Counted from the stretch's first letter, positions 11,527-22,419 are shown. The stretch is DNA of 64,000 bases from Acanthosepion lycidas (GCA_963932145.1 OZ010578.1:15816111-15880110); one strand, 5' to 3'. The notes: generated by a model from the sequence alone, not told the origin. Made by a program: numbers and translations.

Positions 11527-12048
11527 ACACCCTTGTGCAAATTAACTGAAGCAACCTTTTTAGTTTCCTTTCTTGCACCATACGGTCAGTTTTAGACCCA
11601 CTGAAGTGAAATCGATTTCTATATCTTCTCAGATTAGTTCATACGCAGTGTTGTACAGTAATATGAGTCTATTTTCGGGGTGTATGATGCAATTTGTTTG
11701 GCCTTGAAAAAATATTGTGTCATCCGTGATTTCATCAGATATTTAGTTATCCTACGGACATTGTCTGCGATGGACATTTCAACAAGGGAGCGTACGAAAA
11801 TTGTAACGCTGTACGAACACACTAGCAAGCCTTACCAATGAGCAAATCAGAGCCCTATAAACAGGCATAGAAAGTCTCCTGATTTAAATCTAATCGAGAA
11901 TCTGTGGTCAGTCTGCAAGGAACGATTTTGTGGAATGGAAATACGAAGTACTAACATGTGCACTGGGTCATGTTTCATTGGTAAAATCCGAAAAAAGTAA
12001 ATAATAACGGACTTATTAGTTTTGTTTCAATTAACTTGCACAAGAATT
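11527..12048 (+). mobile_element. Internally deleted Tc1-like transposon
   Basis: Ends with similar inverted repeats (CTTGTGCAAATTAACTGAA on the left; CTTGTGCAAGTTAATTGAA read from the right), flanked by TA on both sides. Inside, a start codon at 11770 opens MDISTRERTKIVTLYEHTSKPY, the N-terminal helix-turn-helix start of a Tc1 transposase. About 90 bases later the text jumps to KSPDLNLIENLWSVCKERF (about 11871-11930), the DPN/DLNPIE box near the third catalytic residue. The middle of the gene, including the first catalytic residues, is deleted, and no working transposase is possible. A normal Tc1 element is about 1.6 kb; this one is 522 bp. Confidence 0.85.
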
Positions 12049-12051
12049 TAA

Positions 12052-12420
12052 TTACTAGTTTAAATCAAAAATTCTAGATTACATTACAAAAACGTGAGTT
12101 ATATTTTGAAATATAAGTAGTAAGCTCTACGTTAAACTGTGCCAACCTCTACTTCAAATTATAGCAAATAAACTGGTGATTTGACCACGATCTAGATGAA
12201 ATCCATGCTGTCAATTTGTTTCCAAAATAGAACATGATAATATCTTATTTGATCGTGTAACATTCTACTCATAATGATATCTGTATATATTGGATTTAGA
12301 AAAACATTAACTTTCTATTTCAAAGGATGTGATATGGTTGTATGATATATGGCAATTACTTAAACTGTTTGCATCTTTCTGAATCTGATAATGAATCGGA
12401 CACGGAATCTATCTATTTAT
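12052..12420. other. AT-rich non-coding stretch
   Basis: Nothing recognised on either strand. Confidence 0.5.
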
Positions 12421-12423
12421 TAA

Positions 12424-12502
12424 TTTGTTGGTGCAAAGATAATGTCGCTTTCTCACATAGTAACATATGTGAGAAAACGACATTATTTTTGCACCAACCT
12501 AA
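12424..12502. mobile_element. Palindromic mariner-type MITE, copy 1 (short form)
   Basis: Hairpin element of about 79 bp whose ends read GGTTGGTGCAAAxATAATGTCG and its complement, with a centre around ACATATGT. A TA follows at 12503-12504. The end sequence resembles the MADE1/mariner end (TTAGGTTGGTGCAAA). The left end has decayed. Confidence 0.85.
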
Positions 12503-12505
12503 TAT

Positions 12506-12900
12506 ATCACTCGATCTTTTAGTAATCAAGCTGACATGATTTTTAGTTTCTGTGCCTTTCATAATAAAAATGGCTTCCTTATGATTTACAATCGTCTATC
12601 AGCTCTCTTTGTTTTGCTATAAATACGTTTAATTCTCCTAAAAAAGAAACGAAATTTTACAGTAACAAAATGTTTAATACAAAAACTACAATTTTTTACT
12701 GTTGTTAGATATAGATATAGATATAGATATAGATATTTCAGTTGGTTTTCATCAGAACTATCCAGAATATGCGGTAAATGACACATACATGAAATAGAGT
12801 AGTCATCTGCTATATCTCCTGCTAAGATAGTTCGCGCTGACCAGTTTTGTCACTGAAAGTCTGACACATTTATGATTATTCAATGCCTTGACTATTACTG
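12506..12900. other. AT-rich non-coding stretch
   Basis: It contains a short (ATAGAT)n hexamer repeat at about 12710-12736. Otherwise nothing recognised. Confidence 0.5.
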
Positions 12901-12904
12901 TCAC

Positions 12905-13260
12905 ATCTGCTCTGGTGCTTCTTGTGCATATCTAGAGAGCCTTGAAAAAAAAATCTAAAGAAGAATCTGCAGTTTTATTCGTTTTGTCCTGGCATCTCGT
13001 ATAACATCAAATTCCCACCGACGGAAGGTAGCCGCCCTACGCATCTTTTATAAATATATCCATGACAGATATTCTCTCGAGCTTTCATCTGTTATACCTC
13101 AATTTCATAAATTTATTTGCACGATTTGATTAGCTGCTATGACAGATAATGAATAGAGATCGTTAAGTGCAACTTCTCACGCACTTCTCGCCTGTGGAGC
13201 TATTTTGCGGCCTGTTCGTTTGCGGTTAACTCCGATCTGTCTCATTGAATGAAGTTCTTT
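12905..13260 (+). pseudogene. Jockey/CR1-type LINE, C-terminal fragment
   Basis: Plus-strand text NSHRRKVAALRIFYKYIHDRYSLELSSVIPQFH (about 13010-13110) is the HRRxVAxLxIFYxYxH block near the end of ORF2 in Jockey/CR1 elements. A frameshifted form of the closing FSRTSRLWxS...AxxFxVNxDLSH motif follows at about 13170-13250. Earlier domains are missing and the frame breaks at least once. It is a 5'-truncated dead copy. No tail or target duplication is evident. Confidence 0.75.
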
Positions 13261-13339
13261 TTTATTTTTATTTTTCTTAGGGTTATGTGTGTTTAATTCA
13301 CACTCCCTTAAGTTTTATTGTCTTAGCGTCTTACAGGGA

Positions 13340-13400
13340 AAGAAATTACACACACACATGCATACATACATACATACATATATATATATATAAATATATA
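13340..13400. repeat. CA/CATA/TA short tandem repeats
   Basis: CA repeats, then CATA repeats, then a short TA tract. Confidence 0.85.
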
Positions 13401-13531
13401 TTTTAAATAAATAATTATATTTATGCTCTACTTTCGTATCGAGCACTATTTTTTAAAAATAATTACAAAAATACTAAGGAACTTTGGATTAATTACCAAA
13501 CCAGTTTCTTTCCTATTTTCTACAATATTTT

Positions 13532-13535
<4 letters not shown>

Positions 13536-13599
<64 letters not shown>
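13536..13599. repeat. (TA)n microsatellite
   Basis: Uninterrupted TA tract of about 64 bases. Confidence 0.97.
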
Positions 13600-13601
<2 letters not shown>

Positions 13602-13714
13602 AACACGATGGATAAATTGTCGTCTAAATTACGCAAAAATAAAATACTACTGACATCTCAAATTAACAGACACAATAAGCAAAATTACACAATAATATCT
13701 AAATACTAAAGAAT

Positions 13715-14340
13715 AAATTTACTCAAGAAAATCGCCACTGCTTTCTACCACGGCCTTCCGACCACTTTGGAATCTTTTGTAACTGTTCTGCAGAGTCTCC
13801 TTGTATAAGTTTGTGAATGCAGCCATACTCCTTGCCTTCATCTTTTATATTACAAGGAGTTCCGTTGCTCTCACTCGCAACTGTGTCCCCATCAAATAAA
13901 AATTATGTGGATAGGATTCTGGGGAGTTAGGTGGACATCAATGACTGGGTCCTACGGTTTGTGCGGCATGGTGTAGAGTCCTGTTGCTAGTCATAGGGGA
14001 CTTCCATGGGACATCCTCTTGACTCAGGGCAGTACTACCTATTCAAGGCATTGATGCAAGCCTCCGTGTAGAGTCAGATGCCATCACCGATAAATTCGGG
14101 AGTTCTTTTCTTATCAGAACGACCAGAATGATTTTTCCTGCTACCATACCTTCGTAATCACCACTAGACACATCCAACTCTTTTCTAATCTTCTGCACTC
14201 TCCTCAAATTAATGACCAAACACTCTGAAATGTTCGCATTTGAGCTTACAGCACGAATGCCAAGTAATGAGAATGCGATTTCGATATTTCTGGTAGAGTT
14301 AACGACGTTTTTTTCTCACAGACGTTCCCTAAATTACACT
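13715..14340 (-). pseudogene. IS630/mariner-type transposase fossil
   Basis: Read on the minus strand. A helix-turn-helix-like stretch (ALLGIRAVSSNANISECL, VQKIRKELDVSSGDY, about 14270-14150) is followed at about 14130-13960 by a decayed catalytic region. That region has a QQDSTPC-H-like box (second Asp) and a NSPESYPHNFYLMG box corresponding to SPDLNPxxYxxWG (third acidic residue). The C-terminus FTNLYKETLQNSYKRFQSGRKAVVESSGDFLE lies near 13830-13730. It is shorter than a 340-residue family member because part of the catalytic core is deleted, and several stops and shifts occur. Terminal repeats were not found. Confidence 0.68.
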
Positions 14341-14453
14341 AATACACTGTGCAGTAAACAAATCAAAAGTATATAATCCGTATGCGCGAAATAAAAAAAG
14401 AAAGAAAAAGAAAAACAACTAAATCCTGGCAGTTTCTTCATCGCGCCCGGCAT

Positions 14454-14695
<242 letters not shown>

Positions 14696-14875
14696 TTTTG
14701 ATAAGAGTCACTAAACCATACGGTCATGTCACCAGGACGTGTTTCGCAACACCAATGAGATATATAAAAGCTGATGGGCTGACCTTGTGCTATATTTAAC
14801 ATTTTAATTCTTGTTTAAAATGTGCAATTACCTAAAAAAATAAAATAAAATTTAAAAATTTAAAATTTTAATACT

Positions 14876-14878
<3 letters not shown>

Positions 14879-14931
<53 letters not shown>

Positions 14932-14944
14932 GTGTGTGTGTATA

Positions 14945-14989
<45 letters not shown>
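14879..14989. repeat. (TA)n-(TG)n-(TA)n compound microsatellite
   Basis: TA tract interrupted by a short TG segment near 14930-14955. Confidence 0.96.
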
Positions 14990-14993
<4 letters not shown>

Positions 14994-15354
14994 TTGAAAT
15001 TTTATAATACACGCTAATTAAAATAACTTAATTTCAAAGATTTATCGTAAGTAGAATACATAATATTAATATTAATTAATAACTAATATTAATTAATAGA
15101 TGTAATTTAAAAAAAATGAATGAATAAATACAGAAACATCACAGAATATTTGTCTTAAATTCTTTTTAAATAACTATTAGACGAACTTTTAAAAATAGAA
15201 ATATAAAAATAGAAGTATAAAAATTAAAAATATAGAAAATGGACGTATAAAAAAAGAAGTATAAAAATAACAAATAAATAAATAACAAGAAAGTAAATAG
15301 ATAAATAAGACCAATTTTTTACACTATAAACGAATTATAAATACAATTATATAA
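14990..15354. other. Extremely AT-rich stretch
   Basis: It contains the small palindromic TAATATTAATTAAT repeats near 15060-15100 and an A-rich irregular repeat (ATAGAAGTATAAAAAT type) at 15190-15300. No coding potential. Confidence 0.6.
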
Positions 15355-15497
15355 GATTAAATTATGCATTAATATAAATTTTGAATAAAAATTTAGATTA
15401 AAATTTAAAATTTAAGAGGCCCTTAACATTTAACATTGGAATTTAAAATTTTAATCTAAATTTTTATACCTAATCTGGATTAATACATAATCTAATC
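15355..15497. repeat. AT-rich fold-back palindrome
   Basis: Arms of about 55 bp (GATTAAATTATGCATTAATA... to AAATTTAAAATTT and its near complement) surround a unique centre AGAGGCCCTTAACATT. It could fold into a long hairpin. It may be a decayed MITE, but no target duplication is clear. Confidence 0.7.
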
Positions 15498-16030
15498 CCC
15501 AGTTTCTTGTTATATGTTTAATTATTATATATTACACAAATCCTGATGTTTAATAGCTTCAAACATTATGTATTTGTTAGAGGTGATAATGTCATTCTCT
15601 CTCAGCTGGTTTTTCCGTATTTCACATTTGGCTAAGTTTAGGAGACTCTCACTCAACTCCGGCCTGTGTTCATTCCCGTTGTGTGTGTGTGTGGGTGTCT
15701 ATGTGCATGTGTGTGTATGAATGCATGTGTGTGTATGAATGCATGCATGTGTGTGAATTAAGAATTTAGTAAACTTTTAATTTAATGTTTTGATTTCTGT
15801 TAGTATACACAGCATTGAACTTGTCAATGTAGATTTATTCTAAACGTGCAATTGTAATCAAGGAATATATTGTTCTGAGTGTGTAATGAATAGAACCAAC
15901 TATAGTTTTTTATCAATCATTTTCGTTCAGACGTGGAGGCGTCATTACCAGAATGGGATTGTTTTCCTCGACATAAATGTGTCATTATATTAGGATCAGC
16001 ACTAAAAGTGTTAGTCCAGTATTATTGTAG
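15498..16030. other. Non-coding stretch with short TG repeats
   Basis: TG/TGTGTATGAATGCA irregular repeats at about 15680-15757. No genes recognised. Confidence 0.5.
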
Positions 16031-16031
16031 C

Positions 16032-16082
<51 letters not shown>
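16031..16082. repeat. (AAT)n microsatellite
   Basis: About 17 AAT units. The REL-LINE 3' end is not recognisable next to it, so its origin is unclear. Confidence 0.95.
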
Positions 16083-16083
<1 letters not shown>

Positions 16084-16495
16084 GTTTGTTGTAATCTAAA
16101 CCAATGAATATCAGTATTCTATTGTCAGTTACTTTCTCTATTTAGCACTCATCTACTCTCTGTATTTTTCTTTGCTTACTGATCCAGGACGAATGCATTT
16201 GAAAACCAGATGCTGATCTCAGGCAAAACGGATGCGAATGAATTAACATCCAAACACGAGTGATTCCAAAGTTCTTTGATGTTCAAAATTATTGTCCGTT
16301 CCTCCAAGAATCATTAGCTTTGCGTATCCGATGGAATCTTGGCAATAATGTGTATCAAGGGAGACAACCACATACCTTTCATTTCTACATATAAACATAT
16401 ATGAACCAATAGTTGTGGATGCCAGAGTTTTCAGACACGCAGAGAGACAAACACACATATATACACGCTATATTTAAGTATCTATGTATACATAC

Positions 16496-16505
<10 letters not shown>
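16083..16505. other. Non-coding stretch
   Basis: No recognisable element. CATA repeats start near 16490. Confidence 0.5.
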
Positions 16506-16506
<1 letters not shown>

Positions 16507-16566
<60 letters not shown>

Positions 16567-16593
16567 TGAACATTACAGTCAACATTCAAAGTG

Positions 16594-16637
<44 letters not shown>
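16507..16637. repeat. (TA)n arrays around a palindromic-unit fragment
   Basis: Two TA tracts (about 16509-16563 and 16598-16637) flank 34 bases (16564-16597) that resemble the outer arm of the hammerhead-like palindromic units at 28.6 and 28.9 kb (AAGTGAACATxxxAGTCAAC). It ends in a short (TTA)n. Confidence 0.75.
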
Positions 16638-16641
<4 letters not shown>

Positions 16642-16657
16642 ATTATTATTATTATTA

Positions 16658-17030
16658 TATTGTTTCAAAAACGTATGGCTGGCAACATAATTGTTTCAAA
16701 AACGCATAGCTGGAAACATTTTTCCAACAACATTATCTGACGCCTTACTGTTGTATGTAGTTTATCGCCATACCCAGGATGCGGATGTAGTTTAACATCA
16801 TACCCAGGACATGGGTACGATCTGGAAAAACTAGGAGTTCACTATTTGCCCATAGCTTGGACCCTAACAGGTGCTACCTCGCTGGGTCAAGGTTGACCTA
16901 GGAACTTGTGGTGGTTCCACGCTCCTCAAAACCTCCCGATCAGAGGCCTTGCTGTTTGATGCAGTTTAACGTGAAACCGAGGACGTGGATGCAGTTTAAC
17001 ATCATACACAGGACGGGATAACTATATTTA
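16658..17030. repeat. Irregular internal repeats, unknown element
   Basis: ATTGTTTCAAAAACGxATxG occurs twice (16659, 16692). A second unit of the type GATGxAGTTTAACATCATAC-C-CAGGAC occurs four times (about 16755, 16785, 16960 and 16990), surrounding a unique GC-richer segment. The layout suggests an old repeat unit or decayed mobile element. Not identified. Confidence 0.6.
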
Positions 17031-17039
17031 TATACAAAT

Positions 17040-17092
17040 GTATAAATATGTATATACATATATATATATTCATTTATATATGTTTAAATATG

Positions 17093-17139
<47 letters not shown>

Positions 17140-17144
17140 GTATG

Positions 17145-17176
<32 letters not shown>

Positions 17177-17248
17177 GATGTATAAATATATATGTGTATA
17201 TGTATATATATATATATATATGTATGTAAATATATATATATGTTTATG

Positions 17249-17280
<32 letters not shown>

Positions 17281-17380
17281 AATATGTATAAATATATATA
17301 TGTATAAATATATATATATATATGTGTGTGCGTGTGTATAAATATATATATGTATAAATACATATGTATGTATACATACA
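17040..17380. repeat. TA/GTATA complex microsatellite
   Basis: About 340 bases of TA with regular G and A interruptions (TATGTATA, TATAAATA). Long Tyr-Ile frames on both strands are artefacts. Confidence 0.95.
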
Positions 17381-17562
17381 ATTTTAGAAGATATTACGTA
17401 TAAATGCTTTAACGCGTTCATCGTTTTTAAAATAACGCCGGTCTCATACTCACATTTTTAAAATTTTATTTATATTTTAAAAATTTTATATAAATTTTTG
17501 AATACAAGAAAACTGTATCTAATAAGTTTTCTCGTGTCTTGTATCTTACATTTATGAATACA

Positions 17563-17595
17563 CACACATATATATATATATGCATACATACATGC

Positions 17596-17691
<96 letters not shown>
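17563..17691. repeat. (TA)n microsatellite with CATA flank
   Basis: CATA repeats followed by a TA tract of about 85 bases. Confidence 0.97.
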
Positions 17692-17694
<3 letters not shown>

Positions 17695-18032
17695 CTGATA
17701 TGATTTAACCATTCATCTACAAAGATACGTCTGTTTAGCAATGGTTGAATTAAGAATCAAATTTTGAATGATTAACATCACATAAAATGAAATAAGTCTT
17801 CCCATTCAGATAGCAGGTTCGTTTCCTGTCATAGAAGCACATATTGTCAAGAAAATTTCTCGAACATTCAGGCCGGTAATTATTATTGTTTATTTAAAAA
17901 ATCTCATTTATTTAAATAATTAGTATGCATTAAAATAACTTACGTTAAAACAGCATAATTGCATATGAGGATTTTTGTTTGTTTTTTCCGTATATTTTTC
18001 TTCATATTGTCGGATCTATAGCCATATATTTG

Positions 18033-18037
<5 letters not shown>
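17692..18037. other. AT-rich non-coding stretch
   Basis: Nothing recognised. Confidence 0.5.

Positions 18038-18130
<93 letters not shown>
18038..18130. repeat. (TA)n-(TAA)n microsatellite
   Basis: TA tract of about 78 bases passing into TAA units. Confidence 0.97.
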
Positions 18131-18131
<1 letters not shown>

Positions 18132-18179
18132 CCTTTCATAAAGATATATAATAAAATAATAAAATAAAAATAAATAAAT

Positions 18180-18530
18180 AAATCTCCGTAGACGCTCAAG
18201 CCAGACTATGCGAAATCTTCCTCCGTCGTAAATTTAGCCACCCCCACCTTACTGTGACCCGACATCTATGAAAGTAACTCTATACTGATACAAATTATTA
18301 ACACCCAACCCCTGCCGATTCTAAACAATCCGCCCTTGATGTTACCATGGAAATTTTTGATTTCAATTCTGACCATACTATTAAAACTCGTAAATTTCAG
18401 AAATAAGTCATTCCCAAAAAATTTCGCTTGAAGATAGAACAGAGCCTACTTTAACTAATTAATTTTTCCGCTCTTGTTTTGAAACATGTAACCTCTTATG
18501 TAGCGAGTTGGAATCATATTTTTAAATAAA

Positions 18531-18535
<5 letters not shown>
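18180..18535 (+). repeat. Dispersed repeat of unknown type, copy 1
   Basis: A less AT-rich segment. Its end (about 18400-18528, with TTTTGAAACATGTAACCTCT and ATGTAGCGAG) aligns with 63885-64000 (TTTTGAAACATGCGAACTCT, ATGTAGCGAA). A plus-strand stretch TPADSKQSALDVTMEIFDFN without stop suggests a former coding part, but no family was recognised. Confidence 0.6.
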
Positions 18536-18536
<1 letters not shown>

Positions 18537-18595
<59 letters not shown>

Positions 18596-18635
18596 AGAGA
18601 GAGAGACAGAGAGAGAGGGAGAGAGAGATAGATGT
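18537..18635. repeat. (TA)n-(GA)n compound microsatellite
   Basis: TA tract followed by about 35 bases of GA-rich repeat. Confidence 0.96.
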
Positions 18636-18768
18636 ATTTTTGATAAGGACAATGCATTACTTTTAGGGCTTCTATCTATGACTCTGTGTATCTCTTTGTC
18701 TATCTCATTATATTTATATTTCTAGTCAACATGTGTATACATTTTCAAAACCTAATTTTGTTTTATTA

Positions 18769-18848
18769 GTAGGTTGGTGCAAATATAATGTCGTTTTCTC
18801 ACATATTAACATATGTGAAAAAACGACATTATATTTGCACCAAACTAA
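18769..18848. mobile_element. Palindromic mariner-type MITE, copy 2 (short form)
   Basis: Hairpin of about 80 bp: AGGTTGGTGCAAATATAATG at the left is mirrored by the right end, with centre ACATATTAACATATGT. A TA follows at 18849-18850. It has the same centre as copy 1 and differs from copies 3-5. Confidence 0.88.
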
Positions 18849-18849
18849 T

Positions 18850-19462
18850 AAATAATTGAAATTATATTTGTTTCGCGAGGTTGTGTGCATCTAATTTATT
18901 TCACCTTCATATATTGTTTTGGAAAATTGAACCTTAATTAATATTTAAATTAATCAGATTTACAAATGTTCCATTCATCCCTTTTTACATAGCTAACTCT
19001 TTTTTTCCATCAAAATTTTAGCTATTCACCCTATTCTTCTCTACTTTATCTGTCTCTCTGTTTTTTTCTCTCAATCACTTTTTACAGTTCTTTTAATTTT
19101 CTCGTCCTCTTTGCTATTAAAGTGTCTCTTCCCTTAATCAAATTATTGTACCCGTCTGTTTCTTTTTTTGTTAGAAGCATATACTTTTATTTAGAAACAC
19201 TTAATGAAAACTATTCTCTCCTGTTTGCTGTTTATTTGTTTATTAGAAAGAAAATCTTTCACATTCCACTATTTTAAGCCAAGAATACATTTGCATTTTC
19301 TCTTTCAATATTTACGAACGCTTCTTTGACTTGTTGACAGATAGAGTTCTTGAATTATATTACAATCACGAAGAAAATATCAGGCTTTTGTATTTTAAAA
19401 TGTTTTTGCCTTCTAAAAGAATCTTTCTGGTTCAGAATTTTTATAAATCTTTTCAATTATTC

Positions 19463-19466
<4 letters not shown>
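18850..19466. other. AT-rich non-coding stretch
   Basis: Pyrimidine-rich on the plus strand between 18960 and 19160. Nothing recognised. Confidence 0.5.

Positions 19467-19467
<1 letters not shown>

Positions 19468-19545
<78 letters not shown>
19468..19545. repeat. (TA)n microsatellite
   Basis: Uninterrupted TA tract of about 77 bases. Confidence 0.97.
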
Positions 19546-19546
<1 letters not shown>

Positions 19547-19795
19547 CAGAATATACATCTTTGAATTATTTTTCCAAAATATCATCTTTAAATATCGCAG
19601 ATGATTAAACATGTTTTTAATTAGGAAAATATTTGATATCTAAAACTAATATGACAGCATTGATTTTTTGAAACTTCTACTTTTTGTTTTAATTAATACA
19701 TAGAGAAAATTAAAAAAAAAAACAATAATTTAATTACTGATTTTAATTTTTTTAAATTTGTTTTAAAAGAAAATTCTTTAATTTATATTGTTTTC

Positions 19796-19798
<3 letters not shown>

Positions 19799-19875
<77 letters not shown>
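19799..19875. repeat. (TA)n microsatellite at a mariner end
   Basis: TA tract of about 76 bases. The next base starts the mariner terminal sequence TTAGGTTATTAGAGAAAG, so the array may have grown from the TA target site. Confidence 0.95.
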
Positions 19876-19878
<3 letters not shown>

Positions 19879-20660
19879 GTTATTAGAGAAAGAATGTCCG
19901 ATGTTAGAATAAAATTTATTATTAGATTAATATATTAAAACAGTGTTTAATTCACTCAAAATAGGAATCTTAAGCATATATACATTATTGACATCAAGTT
20001 ACAAGTTTATCAACGTTTTTACAATAGAGATCAAAACGCCAAGAAATATTTGAATACAACACTTGTATCTTCTTTGCAACGGAATAATTTTTGGGTACAA
20101 TTTCTGCTTTGGAAATACGCCGAAGTTTTAGATATGTCATGAAGGACATGTATTTTATGATGTTTCATATATAAAGGGCATGTTTCTTATATCTTTCTTA
20201 TAATAAAAAACTTATGTTTCTTTTGATATGCCTCGTAGATAGAGGGTTTTTTTTTCATATGATATGTTTCTAACAAAAAATATATATTTCTTATTCAGGT
20301 TTCACACATGCAGCAGGGAATAGACTTCAAAAGTCGAATTCTCTGATTTTCACAGAGTTCATATGGAACCAATTTATCGAGTTTATTCACCTCACCATTT
20401 CTCTTGAGGTGGTCCGATCTTATGGAAAAATGGTACACATTATCTGAGCGATTTTTCTGTCAATTTGACGTGTTTTTTTTCAGATGTTGACTGTCATTTG
20501 TAATTGGACGTCCTTTGCCACATTGTTCTTCAAGACGCATATTGTTGCATTCTGTATCATCGCGGGATCCCCACGCTTCTACAAAAAAAAGTATCAACTA
20601 AAAGGTTCATTTACTTTTGGTATTCGTCATATTAAGAACGGTAGCTTGGATTGTATAAAG
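19876..20660 (-). pseudogene. Mariner (SETMAR-like) transposase fossil
   Basis: The minus strand gives KGRPITNDSQHLKKN (linker with GRP), then DHLKRNGEVNKLDKLVPYELCENQRIR (about 20420-20345). The second piece matches the conserved HLxxxGKVxKLDxWVPHELxExQ segment of mariner transposases, known from SETMAR. Downstream text is scrambled by frameshifts and the catalytic DD34D region is missing or unreadable. IQIFLGVLISIVKTLINL near the end resembles the usual C-terminal FxSRxxxFYxxGIxxLxxRW region poorly. The right limit on the plus strand starts TTAGGTTAT after a TA. Old and dead. Confidence 0.72.
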
Positions 20661-20844
20661 CAGTACTAGGAATGACGTCACAGGAACGCATACCACACGT
20701 GGGCTCAGCGCCCCCCACGGGTAGTAATATCCGGTAGCACATCTGGCTATGCGAGAGATATCGATGCTTCAGAATTCATAAGACCCTCTGTTGAATTCGC
20801 GCCATTTCAGACTTATGTTCAAAACCCAGACCAAGACAATCTAT
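20661..20844. other. Less AT-rich stretch, unidentified
   Basis: It includes GCGCCCCCCACGGG near 20710, unusually GC-rich for this window. No protein or RNA was recognised. It hosts the SINE insertion that follows. Confidence 0.45.
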
Positions 20845-20857
20845 CACTGTCAGAATA

Positions 20858-20988
20858 GTGATTTAGCAAGCGTAGCTTAGATGTGGCGAAATTAGGGGCA
20901 CCCAGTGAGGATCGAACTCACTACTCAGTCTTAATTGTTCTAGCGAGCCAAGCTTGCTAACCATTACACCAACTCGAGGTGCCCCTCT
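20858..20988 (-). mobile_element. tRNA-derived SINE with target duplication
   Basis: Read on the minus strand it opens GGGGCACCTCGAG with an A-box-like GGTGTAATGGTTAGC and a T-arm GTGAGTTCGATCCTCAC (B box intact, 5-bp stem perfect). The next bases, GGTGCCCC, pair with the start like an acceptor stem. The middle does not fold into a normal anticodon arm and is too long, so a tRNA gene is less likely than a SINE. A 3' tail of about 40 bases follows. It is flanked by CACTGTCAGAATA (20845-20857) and CACCGTCAGAATA (20989-21001), a 13-bp target duplication with one mismatch. Confidence 0.8.
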
Positions 20989-21001
20989 CACCGTCAGAAT
21001 A

Positions 21002-21180
21002 CACCACCCACAAGACACTCCAGACGATCGCTGACAATTCTGCCATTAGCCTTCGCATTCTGTACCATTATCTCCACTGCAGTTCTTTGAAATCCAGAGC
21101 CGTAATGGATCTTTCGACTCCCCCCATGATCTGTTAATTTTGGCAGTAGTTTGAGAAAAATTATAACTAAAAATGAACTC
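21002..21180. other. SINE flank, unidentified
   Basis: Moderate GC content and an open minus-strand frame of 62 codons without recognisable similarity. Confidence 0.4.
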
Positions 21181-21187
21181 ATGCAAA

Positions 21188-21212
21188 AAAAAAAAAAAAA
21201 AGAAAAAAGTTA
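21188..21212. repeat. Poly(A) tract
   Basis: A run of A with one G. It could be the tail of an unrecognised retroposed sequence. Confidence 0.7.
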
Positions 21213-21337
21213 AACCCATTTTTTTATCTGCAAAATGAGGAATATATAATGTTTTGAGTTACATTCTGAATAAAACTGACATTAAATAAACCGTACATTT
21301 TAATACTTATGGATGCTTATATATTTTACAGTGATTT

Positions 21338-21420
21338 ACTAAGCTTAACTTAGATATGGCGCAAAGTCGAATGAATGGAGCACCCAGTGAGCACTATTCA
21401 GCAGTAATTCATCTAGCGAG
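21338..21420 (-). mobile_element. Second, decayed copy of the 20.9-kb SINE
   Basis: GTGATTTACTAAGCTTAACT, TTAGATATGGCG, GCACCCAGTGAG and CATCTAGCGAG match the first copy in the same order and orientation with many changes. The B box is lost. It lies about 480 bases from copy 1. Confidence 0.75.
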
Positions 21421-22052
21421 TCACTACGTAGAAATGTCCAAGAAGTATTGTTATAAGCAATAATGTATTTTCTAAGTAAAATTATATAAACTTCAATGAA
21501 TTTGGTTAATATTGCCCTTTCAATTAAGTCATATAAGTAAGAGATTATAGTGAATAATAAATACTTCTGAAAAATAAAATACATTCGCATTGGCAGATTA
21601 TGGACTTATTGACGCACTGACCTACAAAATAAGGAATTCAACTTATCAATATTTTCGAGTTATCAAAGTGTTTTCAACTATTTTGTATCACATTATTATA
21701 AGTTTTGCATTTTATCATAAATAAAGGGTTGCACTTTTCTTACACTGCGTACATCGTGTAAATATTTAATATTTGGAAATGTTTTGTCCAGACAAAGAGA
21801 ATTGATTTTAACTGATATTGACAGGCTGAGTGAACTTCCCACTATGGCTACGTGCATATTTGCTTCATTGTATTTGCAAGAAGACAGGGATTGTCTTACA
21901 TCAAACAGACTGTTTATATTCTCTACTATGAATGATTCTCATTCACTTTCCTAGCAGTTCTCTTATACTTCATGCAATTCGTTAAGAAAGAATTGCTACT
22001 GAAACCTATCGGAACTTCCTCCGTAGAATGTTCCGTTCAGGCTGACATTATA
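21421..22052. other. AT-rich non-coding stretch
   Basis: Nothing recognised on either strand. Confidence 0.5.
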
Positions 22053-22419
22053 CAGATTGTCCATAAAGTTCGTGTGCACTTAAAAAAATTATAACTTTAT
22101 TTGTATTTGCTATAGAAATAATTTGTAAAAACGATTAGATAGAAGTAAATCTATATTGTATAAAGGTTTTATTGAAATTTTATTTAAGTTTTCACATGTC
22201 CTCCATCATTAGGAATACAAAGGTTCATACGATTTTGCAGTTCACGAAAAATATTTGCCAACTGATTTACAGTAATGCCTGAAATCACATTAGTTATTTT
22301 AGCTATACTTAAAACTAGGTACAGTAAACTTTATAAAATTTTTTACAGATTATTTCTATCGCAAATAGAAATAAAGTTATAATTCTTTTAAAGTGCACCC
22401 GGAATGTATGGACACCCTG
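22053..22419. mobile_element. MITE of IS630/mariner type with long inverted ends
   Basis: About 80-bp imperfect terminal inverted repeats start CAGATTGTCCATAAAGTTCG on the left; the right end reads outward-in as CAGGGTGTCCATAC. Both contain a block around TAACTTTATTTxxATTTGC. TA dinucleotides flank both ends. On the minus strand the interior keeps the C-terminus of a transposase (FRELQNRMNLCIPNDGGHVKT, about 22250-22190), so this is a deletion derivative of an autonomous element. Confidence 0.85.

Noticed and set aside
20885-20985. tRNA gene on the minus strand
   Set aside because: T arm and acceptor-like pairing are good, but the anticodon region does not fold and the unit is flanked by a 13-bp target duplication, with a second decayed copy nearby. 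A SINE explains it better.
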